Source: Hordeum vulgare subsp. vulgare
Lineage: Eukaryota > Streptophyta > Magnoliopsida > Poales > Poaceae
Length of the DNA stretch: 64,000 bases
Assembly: GCF_904849725.1 (NCBI RefSeq)
Contig: NC_058522.1
Coordinates: forward strand, 336,417,029 to 336,481,028
Reading direction: 5' to 3'
Positions 23,699 to 35,797 of the stretch are shown here, in pieces. The translations under genes and the position numbers were made by a program. The stretch's first letter is position 1. Each line of letters begins with the position of its first letter. The notes below the pieces were generated by a model that searched no databases, was not told the DNA's origin, and worked only from the letters and a program-made list of their open reading frames with translations.

Positions 23699-23728
23699 TT
23701 CCCCGGCAACGACGCCAGGAATCCTTCA
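23699..23728 (-). other. Primer-binding region of element A
   Basis: Minus strand CCTGGCGTCGTTGCCGGGGAA lies next to the LTR end. The usual form in this group is TGGCGCCGTTGCCGGGGA, seen exactly in element C. It sets the direction of the element and the LTR boundary at 23729. Confidence 0.75.
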
Positions 23729-24726
23729 TGATACTCGTGACATGTGTTGGGTTTTCGATGAAGATGAACGGGTTATCACAGAATAAAGTGGGTAAGTATT
23801 TCCCTCAGTTGTGAAACCAAGGTCTATCAAACCAATAGGAATATCAACCACAAGCGTCTTCAGCTGTTGCACACAAAAGAACAAACAACTTGCACCCAAC
23901 AAGGGCAAGAGGGTTGTCAATCATCTTGTCTTCTTATTTGCAAGCAAGGGAGGTGTGTAGACAACTGTAGATAGCAAGATAAAATAAAAACAAGTAAAGG
24001 TCAGCAACGTAATGAATGTTTCATCAATATGTTGTGAATAGACCCGGGGGCCATAGCTTTCCCTAATGGCATCTCTCATGGGAAAATAGCATACGGTGGG
24101 TAAACAAATTACTGTTGGGCAATTGATAGAAAAGCGGATAGTTATGTGATATTCACGGCAATGATAATCTATATATCGGCATCACATCCATAAATAGGTT
24201 GACTCCTGCATGCACCTATTACTATTACTCCATTCATCAACCATTATCCAGCATGCATCTAGAGTATTAAGAAAAAGAGTAATGCATGGAGAACAATGAC
24301 ATGATGTAGAAAAAGAAAACTCAAGCAATATGAATAAACCCCATTGTTTTGTCCATAGTATAAACAACAAAAAGTTGCATATTTTCCCCTTCTGTCATTG
24401 GTATATATAATTCCCTAAGTTGAACCAAAGAAATATTGATCTAGTTGGCCAAACTATTTCAATAGATTGGAGAGAATTACGAAGCTAACATAATCATGCA
24501 CATAAGAATAATATAAGTATTAAGAGGTGACTAAAATATTTATCATGAATAATATGAACATAAACCGACAATTCATCGGATCCCAACAATCACACCATAC
24601 CAAAGGAATTACATCGTATGGATAAAAGCAAGGATGCGATGATCATTGTATTGAAGATCAAAGAGAGAGATTGCCTTCTAGGTACTGACTATGGACCCGT
24701 AGGTCTGTGGCGAATGATGAACCACA
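23729..24726 (-). repeat. 5' LTR of element A, interrupted by element B
   Basis: Aligns with the left LTR of A over the stretch after the copia-1 site: atgcatggagaac, gacccgtaggt and gcgatgatcattgtatt are shared. It stops at 24726, where B begins with TGTATAGGGGGTC. CCACA (24722-24726) is the target duplication expected for B. The remaining part of this LTR, with the TGATACGT terminus, is not in the window. Confidence 0.8.
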
Positions 24727-26228
24727 TGTATAGGGGGTCAATCGTAGTCCTTTAGGTAAGTAAGTGTGTTGAACCCAACGAGGAGCGGAAGTAAATGACA
24801 AGCGGTTTTCAGCAAGGTAATTTCTACAGCACTCAAATAGTGGTAACAAGTTGTTTGGTAGCAAGATAATTGTAACAAGTGACAAGTAGCAATAGTAACA
24901 ATAGGTCCAACAAGGTATCCCAATACTTTTGTGGCAAAGGACAGGCCAGAACAATTTCTTATAATAGGCAAAGCGCTCTTGACGGCACACGGGAATTTCA
25001 TCTAGTCACTTTCGTCATGTTGGGTTAATCCGTGTTCGCTATTTTGATAATTTGATATGTGGATGGACTGGTGCTTGGGTGTTATTATTACTTTAACAAA
25101 CCTCCCAAGTATGATTAACCCTCGTACAAGCATTCACAACTACGAGAAAATTATTAATAATAAATTCTAACCATAGCATTAAACTTAGGGATCCAAATGA
25201 GCCCCTTACGAAGTAGTGCATAGACTAGGGTTTAAGTTTGTGTCACTCTCGCAACCTAACCTCTAATTACTACTCCACAATGCATTCCCTTAGGCCCAGA
25301 TATGGTGAAGTGTTATGTAGTCGACATTCATATAACACCACTAAGGGAATCACAACATTCATATCATCAAAATGTTGAACGAATATCAACTTCACATGAC
25401 TACTTGCAACATGATTTCTCCTGTGGATTCAAGAACAAAAGTAACCACTCACAAGTGATAAAAATGTTCATGATGAGAGAGGTATTAAATAGCATAATGG
25501 ATCGGAACATATGATCTTCCACCAAATAAACCATAAAGCATCAACTACAAGATGTAATCAACACTACTAGTGACACCCCAGGTATCAATCCGAGGTTCCG
25601 GTACAAGATTGAGTACAAGAGATGAACTAGGGTTTTAAGTGGAGATGGTGTTGATGAAGATGTTGATGAATATTGGCCTCCCCAAGGTTGGAGGGTTGTT
25701 GGTGATGACGATAACCGTGATTTCCAACTCCGATAGGGAAGTTCCTCCGGCGGAATCGCTCCACCGGAGGGCAAAAATGCTCCTGCCCAGGTTCTGCCTC
25801 GAGACGACGGTGCTTTTCCCGAAAGTCCTCTCACTAATTTTTTTAGGGTGGAAGATATTTTATAATAGAAGATGGGCGCCAGAGGTGGGCTAGGTGGCCC
25901 ACTAGACATTAGGTCGCGCCAGGGGTGGTTGGCGCGCCCTAGTGTCTAGTGGACGCCTGGTGGACCCCTCCGGCACTTCTTTGTTCTAGTAATTTTTATT
26001 TATTATAAAATAAATCTCTGCAAATTTTCAGCCCAATTGGAGATGTGCAGAATAGGTATCTCTGGCGTAGATTTTCAGGTCCAGAATTCCATCTGCTGGC
26101 GTTCTCCCACTTGATGTAAACCTTGCATATTATGAGAGAAAAGGCATTAGAATTACTCCACCAAGTGTAAAATGAATAAAAACACTATAAATAACAGTAA
26201 CAAAACATGATGCACAATGGATGTATCA
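24727..26228 (-). repeat. 3' LTR of element B (1502 bp)
   Basis: Plus-strand ends TGTATAGGGGG and GGATGTATCA; on the minus strand it begins TGATACATCCATTGTGC. It contains an inverted repeat CCACTAGACA (25899-25908) and TGTCTAGTGG (25943-25952) around a GGCGCGCC palindrome (25931-25938), in the GC-rich zone that also occurs in the LTR of D. Confidence 0.85.
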
Positions 26229-26250
26229 ACTCCCCCAAGCTTAGACCTCG
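26229..26250 (-). other. Polypurine tract of element B
   Basis: Minus strand GTCTAAGCTTGGGGGAGT directly before TGATACATCC, preceded by gcttgaggacaagcga. Element E has the same type (aagcttgggggagt). Confidence 0.8.
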
Positions 26251-27056
26251 CTTGTCCTCAAGCGAAAGCCGATAGTGGAAGTCATGACCACATGCTTTGA
26301 GAGAGAGGTGTCGATAAAACAAAATACGAACATAACAACATCATGCTCATTATTAGAGCAGCAAATAAAACTGTATAAATGCTTCATCACAACATTCTCA
26401 TCATATAACTTTTATCATAAAGGCTTCTTATAAACAAGTAGAAATTCATCACAACATTGAAGTATGAAGCATAAACTCTATTGAAAACTAACAAACTATG
26501 TTCTCAATCAACTTTGCAACACAATTCATCATATTTTCAGGAAGGGTCACATGTCGGAGCTTTTTAAGCAAGTCTACATACTCAACCGTCATTTAGTATT
26601 CTATGATTGCTAACACTCACCGCATACATATGAGCACAAGGTTTCAACCGGACACCAAGAAAGATAGGGGCTTATAGTGTTGCCTCCACCATACCTACCT
26701 ATGGATTTAATTTTATACAAAAATATAATGTCCACCATACCTACCTCTGGATTGAAAAATATCCTTCAAGTAAGTTATCACTGGTGCAAAAAGGCAATAA
26801 AAATTGCTTCTAAATGTGTTTGGTCATTTAGTGTAAGAGAAAAATGAGCGTTGTATGAACTTGTGATGGCAAAATAAGAAAAGCGATGGAGTGCATAATA
26901 AAGGTTGCTATCATAAGGGGAAATATAACATGACGTTTGTTTGCATTAAGGGATTGTGCATACAAAACCAAAAAGCGCATGACAACCTCTGCTTCCCTCT
27001 GCGAAGGGCCTATCTTTTACCTTTCATTATTTACTTTTATCAAGAGTAAATACTAT

Positions 27057-28671
27057 TGCTACTGCAACAAAAGACCTTCCAACGGCACCAGAAATAGATG
27101 TGTCGACGGCACCAGGAATCCTTTTGCTACGGCTACGCCTTAAGGTACTTCCTAGGCAAATATGCAAAGGATTTCCCCCGTGGCCTTGGAGCCTTGCATT
27201 GGTGTTCCCTCGAAGCGGAAAGGGTGATGTAGCACAACGGTGGTAAGTATTTCCCTTAGTTTGAGAACCAAGGTATCGATCCAGTGAAGGAGTATCACAA
27301 GAGCCTGCACAAACACAAAAAGCTTGCTCCCAACGCTATGAAGGGGTTGTCAATCCCTTATAGATTGTTCGCCAAGTGAGAACTGAAAGCAACAAAGTAA
27401 CAAAGCAAAGTAAAGGCAAAAGAGGAAACGTTAGGTGTGAATAGACCCGGGGGCCGTAGTGTTTACTAGTGCCTTCTCTCATGAAAGCAAGTAGACAGTG
27501 GGTGAACAAATTACTGTCGAGCAATTGATAGAACCGCGCAAAGTCATGATGTCATCTATGGAAATGATTATATCTATAGGCCTCACGTCCAAAACAAGTA
27601 GACCGATACTTTCTGCATCTACTACTATTACTCCACACGTCGACCGCTATCCAGCATGCATCTAGTGTATTAAGTCCAAAAGAACAGAGTAACGACTTAA
27701 GCAAGATGACATGATGTAGATGGACAATCTCATATCAACGACAGAGCCCACCTTGTTACCCTTGATGGCAACTACACAATGTGTGCCTTGCTGCTCCTAC
27801 TGTCACTGGGAAAGGTCCCCACACGGTAAGAACCCAAAACCAAGCATTTCTCCCATTGCAAGAATCATATGTCTAGTTGGCCAAACAAAACCCAAGACTT
27901 GGAGATACTTACAAGGATATCAAATCATGCATATAAGAAATCAGCAAAGACTCAAATATATATCATAGATAATCTGATCACAAATCCACAATTCATCGGA
28001 TCTCGACAAACACACCGCCAAAGAAGATTACAACGGATATATCTCCATGAAGATCATGGAGAACTTTGTATTGAAGATCCAAGAGATAGAAGAAACCATC
28101 TAGCTACTAACTACAGACTCGTAGGTTTGAAGTGAACTACTCACGAGTCATTGGAGGGGCGATGATGAGGATGAAGAAGCCCTCCAACTCCAAAGTCCCC
28201 TCCGGCAAGGCACCGGGAAAGGTCTCCTGATGAGATCTCGCGGAAACGGAAGCTTGCGGCGGCGGGAAAGTATTTTCGTGGATCCCAGATTTTTTTTTCT
28301 TATTTTAGGGAATATATAGGCGCAAGATCTAGGTCAGGGGGCGCCAGGGAGGCCACAAGCCTGCCCACCGCTGCCTCCTGGTGGCGGAGTGGGGGCTTAT
28401 GGGCTCCCTGTAGCCCTCCTGGCTTGGCCCACAAGCCCCCTGATCTTCTTCCGTTCGGGAAAAAATTATTTCGGGGATTTTATTCCGTTTGGACTCCGTT
28501 CCAAAATCAGATATGAAAAGAGCCAAAAACACAGAAAAATAGGAAGTGGCACTTGGCACTGAATTAATAAGTTAGTCCCAAAAAAGATATAAAAGGTACA
28601 TAAAACATCCAAAGATAACAAGATAACAGCATGAAACCATCAAAAATTATAGATACGTTTGAGACGTATCA
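27057..28671 (-). repeat. 3' LTR of element C (1615 bp)
   Basis: Plus-strand ends TGCTACTGCAAC and GAGACGTATCA. On the minus strand it starts TGATACGTCTCAAACGTATC. A TATA-like ggaatatatagg lies near 28308-28320 (minus-strand promoter). The U5 end holds two degenerate copies of the primer-site motif (27077-27095 and 27102-27119). Confidence 0.9.
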
Positions 28672-28710
28672 AGCATCCCCAAGCTTAACTCCTGGTCGTC
28701 CTCGAGTAGG
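28672..28710 (-). other. Polypurine tract of element C
   Basis: Minus strand AGTTAAGCTTGGGGATGCT directly before the LTR, preceded by cgaggacgaccagg. Confidence 0.8.
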
Positions 28711-31336
28711 GAAGTGATAAAGAATGAATTTTTGATGCTTTCATGCTACCTAGCATAGATGTACTTTGTAACTCCTCTTATGTGACGTGAATGTTCAGAT
28801 CCATTAGATTCAAAACAATAGTTTGCTATTGACGTGGAAACAATAATAATTCAAGCAAACTAGCAAGGTAATCATGAACTTTCAAAATAACGAGGCCAAA
28901 AGAAAGTTATCCCTACAAAAGCATATAGTCTGGCTATGCTCTAACATCATTGCACAATGAATTTAAATCATGCACAACCCCGGTATTGTCCAAGTAATTG
29001 TTTCACACCTTTACTTTCTCAAACCTTTTCAACTCTCACGCAATACATGAGCGTGAGCCATGGTTATAGCACTATAGATGGTGTGGAGTGTGGTGGAGGT
29101 TGCAAGAAAAAAGAAGGAGAAGACGGTCACATTAACTAGGCATATCAATGAGCTATGGAGATGTTCATCAATAGATATCAATGTGAATGAGTAGGGATTG
29201 TCATACAAATGATACACTAGAGCTAAGAGTATGTGAAAGCTCTTAAAGAAAACTAGTGGGTGTGCATCCAACTTGCTTGCTCACGAAGACCTAAGGCAAT
29301 TTTGAGGAAGCCTATCATTGGAATATACAAGCCAAGTTATATAATGAAAATTTCCCACTATCTATATGGTGGTGACAAAACGAGAGACTCTCAATCATGA
29401 AGATCATTGTGCTTAATATGCACAAGTGTGGAAAAAGTGGTAGCATTGTCCCTTCCCTCTTTTTCTCTCATTTTTCTTTATTTTTTTGGTGGGCTCTTTG
29501 GCCTCTTTTTTTTGGGTGGGCTTCTTTGGCCTCTTTCAACTCACATGGGACAATGCTCCATCAATGATGATCATCAACCTTTCAACTCAAAACTTAGAGC
29601 AACTATGCCTCTATATGGAATGCCTTCGGTAGTGTACCGTGGCAATGATCTAGCATGGCATAGACATTAATGGAAACATCATGCTAGCTATCTTACGATC
29701 ATGCAATGGCAATGTAGACATGATGGCACATGTCATGGTGGTAGTTGCATGGCAATATATCTCAGAATGACTTTGAAAAAGCCATAGTAGGTAGGTATGG
29801 TGGCTGTTTTGAGGGAGGGTAATGGTGGGTTTTGTGCACCGGGAAAGTTGCACTAAGAAGATACTGATGGTGGAACGTGAAAGTGCATCTAAACCATGGA
29901 CTCAACATTAGTCATGAAGAACTCATATACTTGTTGCAAAAGTTTTATTAGTAATCGAAACAAAGCATTCAACGCATACCCCTAGGGGAAGGGTTGGTAG
30001 GTATAAACCATCGCGCGATCCCGACCGCCATGCAAAGGATGACAATCAATAGACTAATCATGCTTAGATTTCATCACATAGAGGTTCACCATACGTGCAT
30101 GCTACGGGAATCACTAACTTCAACACAAGTATTTCTAGATCCACAACACCTTACTAGCATAACTTCAATATTACCACAACCACAACTCAAAACTAATTGA
30201 GATGAATCAAACTTCTCTAACTATTAAATGCACATGAAGGTGGAAGTTTTCATATCCCTTTGGATAACTACCCTTTTTGAGACTACTTTCATAGCATAGA
30301 GCAACTACCAAGCCACGCACCGCTATGCTCTAAAAGATATAAGTGAAGCACATAGAGCAAAAGTATCTAGCTCAAAAGATATAAGTGAAGCACATGTGAG
30401 CTGAATTGTCTACCAAAAGATATAAGTGAAGCTCGACAAAATCACGGTGAGTGCATGTCTCTCTCTCTAGGTGTGCAGAAAGGATGATTGTGACACAACA
30501 AAAATAAAAGAGTCCTACGATACAAGACGCTCCAAGCAAAACACATAACATGTGGTGAATAAAAATATAGCCCCAAGTAACGTTGCCGATGGATTGAAGA
30601 CGAGAGAGGGGATGCCTTCCTGGGGCATCCCCAAGCTTAGGCTTTTACGACATCCTTGAATCTCTTGGGGTGCCTTGGGAATCCCCAAGCTTGAGCTCTT
30701 GCCAATCTTTATCTCTTTGTCCATAAGAACTTCACCCAAAACTTGAAAACTTCACAACACGAAACTTAAACAGAAACTCGTGATAACATTAGTATGAGAA
30801 AGCAAACCACCACTTCCTTAGGTACTGTAGCAAACTTAAATTCTACTTATGCTGATGTTGGGTTACTGTATTTTCAATCTTCCATGGCTAATACCCCCCC
30901 TATACTATCCATAGTTTCATCAAAATAAGCAACCAACACAACAAAAACAGAATATGTTAACAGAAGACCAGTCTGTAGCAACCTGTATATTTTGTACACT
31001 TCTGGTACTACAAAAATTCTGAAAATATACGACAGTCTAAAGAATTTGCGTAGAAATTAGCAGCAAAAAGAATCAACTCAAAATCTATTAAAGAAAAAAA
31101 TGAAAATTATTTCCGTGAGCAGAAAGTTCCTGTCTTTTCCAGCATGACCAAACGACAATCCCCAAGACTAATCATAACGGTTTTGCTTGGCACAAACGCA
31201 AAAAGAAACACAAAAAACACAATCATAACAGAATTATGAAAGTGTACAAAACAGAAAGAAAAAGGATAGATTCGTTGGGTTGCCTCCGAACTACCGCTTT
31301 CGTTTAATGCCCTTAGCTAGGCAAAAGGTGATAGAA
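28711..31336 (-). other. Non-coding 3' domain of element C
   Basis: About 2.6 kb between the protease end and the polypurine tract. No open frame on either strand shows a known domain. This is where RT, RNase H and integrase would be expected in an autonomous element, so their absence is a real structural property. Shared blocks with element A (gtaggtatggtgg, gatataagtgaagc, ggcatccccaagctta) show a related non-coding domain in both. Confidence 0.7.
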
Positions 31337-32009
31337 TCACGTATCGTCATCTTTGGTGCTCAAACCATAAGTAGCGCTCATCATAGATTCATAAGGCAAT
31401 CTTATTTTGTTCCTAGGAAAGTGCTCCATGCCCTTCTTGAAAGGAAATTGAAATCTAATATTCCCTTCCTTCATATCGATGATAGCACCAATAGTCCTTA
31501 GGAAAGGTCTACCAAGAATAATGGGACATGAAGGATTGCAATCTATGTCAAGTACAATGAAATCCACTGGTACATTGTTCTTATTTGCAACAATAAGAAC
31601 ATCATCGATCCTCCCCATGGGTTTCTTGACAGTAGAATCCGCCAGATGCAAATTAAGAGAACACTCTTCAATCTCATGAAAACCAAGAATATCACATAAA
31701 GACTTTGGAATCGCGGCCAACACTAGCACCCAAATCACACAAAGCATTGCACTCATAGTTTTTGATCTTGATTTTGATAGTAGGTTCCCACTCATCATGA
31801 AGTTTTCTAGGTATAGAGACTTCTAGTTCGAGCTTCTCTTCAAGAGATTTCATCATAGCATCTACGATATGCACGGTAAAGGCTTTGCTTTGGCCATAAG
31901 CATGTGGAGAGTTTGCAATGGATTGCATCAAAGAAATGCATTCAAACAAGGAGCAATTATCATAATTGAATTCCTTGAAATCCAAAGTGGGAGTTTCATT
32001 ACTACCCAA
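31337..32009 (-). pseudogene. Aspartic protease of element C
   Basis: Continues gag in another frame. The active-site region reads NALCDLGASV, a D-L-G-A-S variant of the retropepsin D-T-G-A-S motif, and the C-terminal half contains PVDFIVLDID and IILGRPFLRT, the second conserved protease block (ILGRPFL). A further frame change near 31715 separates the two halves, so this copy needs two frameshifts to be read. It would process the Gag polyprotein. The stop is at 31337, after STKDDDT. Confidence 0.82.
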
Positions 32010-33413
32010 AATTTGATTTCTTCTACTCCACTCTCCACACCTTTATCATCAAGATAGGTGGACTCCGAATCATTGGGGCGTTTTTCAACCAAAGTGGATT
32101 CATATCCAGCCCCTCCATAAATAGGTTTGACACGCGAAAACAAAGATTCAAGAGGAGATACACCAAGCACTTTAAGATCTTCGTGATTTGCATCACTAGA
32201 ACGCACCCTTTTAAACCATTCATGCCTAGCGCGAATTTGGGCGGTTCTTTCTTTGCTCTCATTCATGGAGACACGCATAGCTTTCAAAGTTTCATCCAAG
32301 TTGACCTTGGGAGGAGCGCATCTAACTTTCAAAGCATCAATATCACAAGACATCCTATCAACGCTCTTAGCCAAATCGTCAATTTTGAGTAGTTTTTCCT
32401 CTATGGACGCATTGAAAATCTTTTGAGAGTTGATGAACTCTTTGATATTACTCTCTAAATCAGAGGGTAATTTGTTGTGATTTCCATAACTGTTGTTGTA
32501 GGAATTGCCATAATTGTTAGAGGAGTTACTAGGAAAAGGCCTAGGAACATAGTTTCCTCTAAAAGCATTGTTGTTGCCAAAATTGTTCCTACCAACAAAA
32601 TTCACGTCCAAACTAGCGTTGCTACTCTCAATCAAAGAAGATAGTGGCATGTCATTAGGATCTACAGTAGCGTTTATACTAGCAACCAAATTCATCAACT
32701 CGTCCATCTTAGCACTAAGCGAGTTAATCTCTTCTATAGCGTGTACCTTTTTGCTAGCAGGTGACCTTTCAGTATGCCACTGAGAGTAGTTGGTCATGAT
32801 ATTGTCTAGGAGTTTTGTAGCGTCTCCTAACGTGATTTCCATGAACGTTCCACCTGAGGCGCAGTCCAAGATATTGTGAGAAGCGAAATTCAAGCCAGCG
32901 TAAAATATTTTTATAATCATCCACAAACTCAAGCCAAGAGCGGGACAATTTATAATCATAAGCTTCATCCTCTCCCAAGATTGTGCAACGTGTTCACGAT
33001 CAAGTTCCTTGAAATTCATGATATCGTTATGTAAGGAGATGATCTTATCCGGCGGAAAATACTTGGATATGTAAGCATCTTTGCACTTATCCCAAGAATC
33101 GATACTATTTTTAGGCAAAGAAGAAAACCAAGTTTTTGCGCGATCTCGCAACGAGAAAGGAAAAAGTTTCAACTTAATCACGTCATTATCCACATCTCTT
33201 TTCTTTTGCATATCACAAAGGTCAATGAAGGTATTGAGATGGGATGCGGCATCTTCACTAGGAAGGCCAACGAATTTCTCTTTCATAACAAGATTCAGCA
33301 AAGCTGCGTTGATTTCATACGATTCCGCACTAGTGGCGGGAGCAATCGGAGTACTAATAAAATCATTGTTATTGGTACTCGTGAAGTCGCAAAGTTTGGT
33401 GTTTTCATCCATG
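32010..33413 (-). CDS. Gag of element C
   Basis: Open frame of about 468 codons from MDENTKLCDF (ATG at 33413; the frame is open further upstream, but this methionine follows the leader) to the frame change at about 32010. The capsid core is the Retrotrans_gag type: KLKLFPFSLRDRAKTWFSSL, SKYFPPDKI, NILDCASGGTF. After it comes a linker rich in Asn, Gly and Tyr (NNYGNSYNNSYGN), then a predicted helical region (EEKLLKIDDLAKSVDRM). I see no CCHC zinc knuckle; the N/G/Y-rich segment may take over RNA binding. No stop interrupts the frame, consistent with a young copy. It would form the particle that packages element RNA. Confidence 0.88.
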
Positions 33414-33611
33414 ATGACTTCAACAAACAAACAAGCACACGAGCAAGCAAGAAAACCGGCAAAGGAAAACGGCAAAGGCAAAAGAAAACGGCAAAGGAGA
33501 AAGGCAAATGAATGTAGCAAATGTGAAGTGGGGGAGAGGAAAGCGAGAGGCAACTGGCAAAAAAGTAAATGCAGGAGACGAGTTTGTGAGACCTACTTGG
33601 AGAGATCTCTC

Positions 33612-33641
33612 CTTCCCCGGCAACGGCGCCAGAAATACTTC
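33612..33641 (-). other. Primer-binding region of element C
   Basis: Minus strand TGGCGCCGTTGCCGGGGA, the consensus priming site of this gypsy group, about 10 bp inside the 5' LTR boundary at 33642. Confidence 0.85.
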
Positions 33642-35257
33642 TGCTACTGCAACAAAAGACCTTCCAACGGTGCCAGAAATAGATGTGTCGACGGCACCAG
33701 GAATCCTTTTGCTACGGCTACGCCTTAAGGGACTTCCTAGGAAAATATGCAAAGGATTTCCCCCGTGGCCTTGGAGCCTTGCGTTGGTGTTCCCTCGAAG
33801 CGGAAAGGGTGATGTAGCACAGCAATGGTAAGTATTTACCTCAGGTTGAGAACCAAGGTATCGATCCAGTGAAGCAGTATCACAAGAGCCTGCACAAACA
33901 CAAAAAGCTTGCTCCCAACGCTATGAAGGGGTTGTCAATCCCTTATAGATTGTTCGCCAAGTGAGAACTAAAACCAACAAAGTAACAAAGCAAAGTAAAC
34001 GCGAAAGTGGAAACGATAGGTGTGAATAGACCCGGGGGCCGTAGTGTTTACTAGTGGCTTCTCTCACGAAAGCAAGTAGACGGTGGGTGAACAAATTACT
34101 GTCGAGCAATTGATAGAACCGCACAAAGTCGTGACGTCATCTATGACAATGATTATATCTATAGGCATCACGTCCAAAACAAGTAGACCGATACTTTCTG
34201 CATCTACTAGTATTACTCCACACGTCGACCGCAATCCAGCATGCATCTAGTGTATTAAGTCCAAAAGAACAGAGTAACGCCTTAAGCAAGATGACATGAT
34301 GTAGATGGACAATCTCATATCAACGACAGAGCCCACCTTGTTACCCTTGATGGCAACTACACAATGTGTGCCTTGCTGCCCCTACTGTCACTGGGAAAGG
34401 TCACCACACGGTAAGAACCCAAAACAAAGCACTTCTCCCATTGCAAGAATCATAGATCTAGTTGGCCAAACAAAACCCAAGACTCGGAGAGACTTACAAG
34501 GATATCAAATCATGCATATAAGAAATCAGCAAAGACTCAAATATATATCATAGATAATTTGATCACAAATCAACAATTCATCGGATCTTGACAAACACAC
34601 CGCCAAGGAAGATTACATCGGATAGATCTCCATGAAGATCATGGAGAACTTTGTATTGAAGATCCAAGAGAGAGAAGAAGCCATCTAGCTACTAACTACG
34701 GACCCGTAGGTCTGAAGTGAACTACTCACGAGTCATTGGAGGGGCGATGATGATGATGAAGAAGCCCTCCATCTCCAAAGTCCCCTCTAACAGGGCACCG
34801 GGAAAGGTCTCCAGATGAGATCTCGCGGAAACGGAAGCTTGTGGCGGCGAAAAAGTATTTTCGTGGATCCCTGATTTATTTCTTGATTTTTAGGGAATAT
34901 ATAGACGCAAGATCTAGGTCAGGGGGGCGCCAGGGAGGCCACAAGCCTGCCCACCGCCGCCCCCTGGTGGCGGAGTGGGGGCTTGTGGGCTCCCTGTAGC
35001 CCTCCTGGCTTGGCCCACAAGCCCCCTGATCTTCTTTCATTCGGGAAAAAATCATTTCGAGGATTTTATTCCGTTTGGACTCCGTTCCAAAATCAGATCT
35101 GAAAAGAGCCAAAAACACAGCAAAAACAGGAACTGGCACTTGGCACTGAATTAATAAGTTAGTCCCAAAAAAGATATAAATGTACATAAAACATCCAAAG
35201 ATAACAAGATAACAGCATGAAACCATCAAAAATTATAGATATGTTCGAGACGTATCA
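33642..35257 (-). repeat. 5' LTR of element C (1616 bp)
   Basis: Nearly the same as the left LTR of C, with scattered substitutions. It holds the active-copy promoter on the minus strand (TATA-like ggaatatatag near 34896-34907) and two degenerate primer-site motifs at its U5 end (33662-33680 and 33688-33704). Confidence 0.9.
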
Positions 35258-35797
35258 ACTATGTATTCTCATTTCAAGATCAATTATTCTCTAGTTGGCA
35301 AGCATCATGTGGTGAGGAAAGATCTAGGTACATATGGCTAGTCAAATATATTTGATCATGACTTATTATTGTTGACAATTATCTCTATGATAAATGAGTT
35401 GGTAGGCGAAACATTAGGCCCCTATATTTCTGTGTGTTTGATGGATTCTATTTATTATAAAAATATCCTTTGACAATCATAGAAGACTATAGGATGATTG
35501 AGTATGTAGAGCTCTTACTTATACTTTGTTAAGAATAAGTTCAATTGCAATTGTTTGGTGACTAAGAACATGGGTTGTTAAGTTACAAGAGAGTTCATTG
35601 TTTGAACTATAACATGTGAATTGGTTGCTACTTTATCATGATGAGTTCTATGAGAAAGTTGTTGTTACGGTGCTAGGAAAATTGATTGAAATTACCATTG
35701 ATCAAACTTATGCACTATGCTAGCATTCACACTTCATAAATTATTTCTTTTATCATTTACCTACTCGAGGACGAGTAGTAATTAAGCTTGGCGATGC

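Larger units (their letters stand above)
19236..24726 (-). mobile_element. Element A: short non-autonomous gypsy (Athila-type ends), minus strand
   Basis: Minus-strand element. Its 3' LTR (left) is interrupted by copia-1 and its 5' LTR (right) by element B. The internal region is only about 3.46 kb (20268-23728), with a polypurine tract next to the left LTR and a ttccccggcaacgacgcca primer site next to the right one. No gag capsid, RT or integrase is recognisable; only a broken ORF of unknown type lies near the primer site. This makes it a non-autonomous derivative. Confidence 0.8.
24727..26690 (-). mobile_element. Element B: 3' end of an Athila-type gypsy, minus strand
   Basis: Contains a complete 3' LTR, a polypurine tract and about 460 bp of internal sequence, then stops near 26690 at sequence that reads in the opposite orientation (element D). 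The coding region is not present here. The Athila-type RNase H fragment at 37321-37508, also on the minus strand, may be the rest of it. Confidence 0.75.
27057..35257 (-). mobile_element. Element C: complete non-autonomous gag-protease gypsy (Athila/Sabrina-like)
   Basis: 8201-bp minus-strand element with two LTRs of 1615 and 1616 bp that look nearly identical, a consensus primer site, a polypurine tract, and a perfect target duplication ACTAT (27052-27056 and 35258-35262). The internal region encodes Gag and an aspartic protease but no reverse transcriptase, RNase H or integrase. The similar LTRs and the long open gag frame suggest recent movement using enzymes from another element. Confidence 0.92.

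Noticed and set aside
33081..33728. A 215-codon plus-strand ORF.
   Set aside because: It is antisense to the real gag of element C and has no recognisable content.
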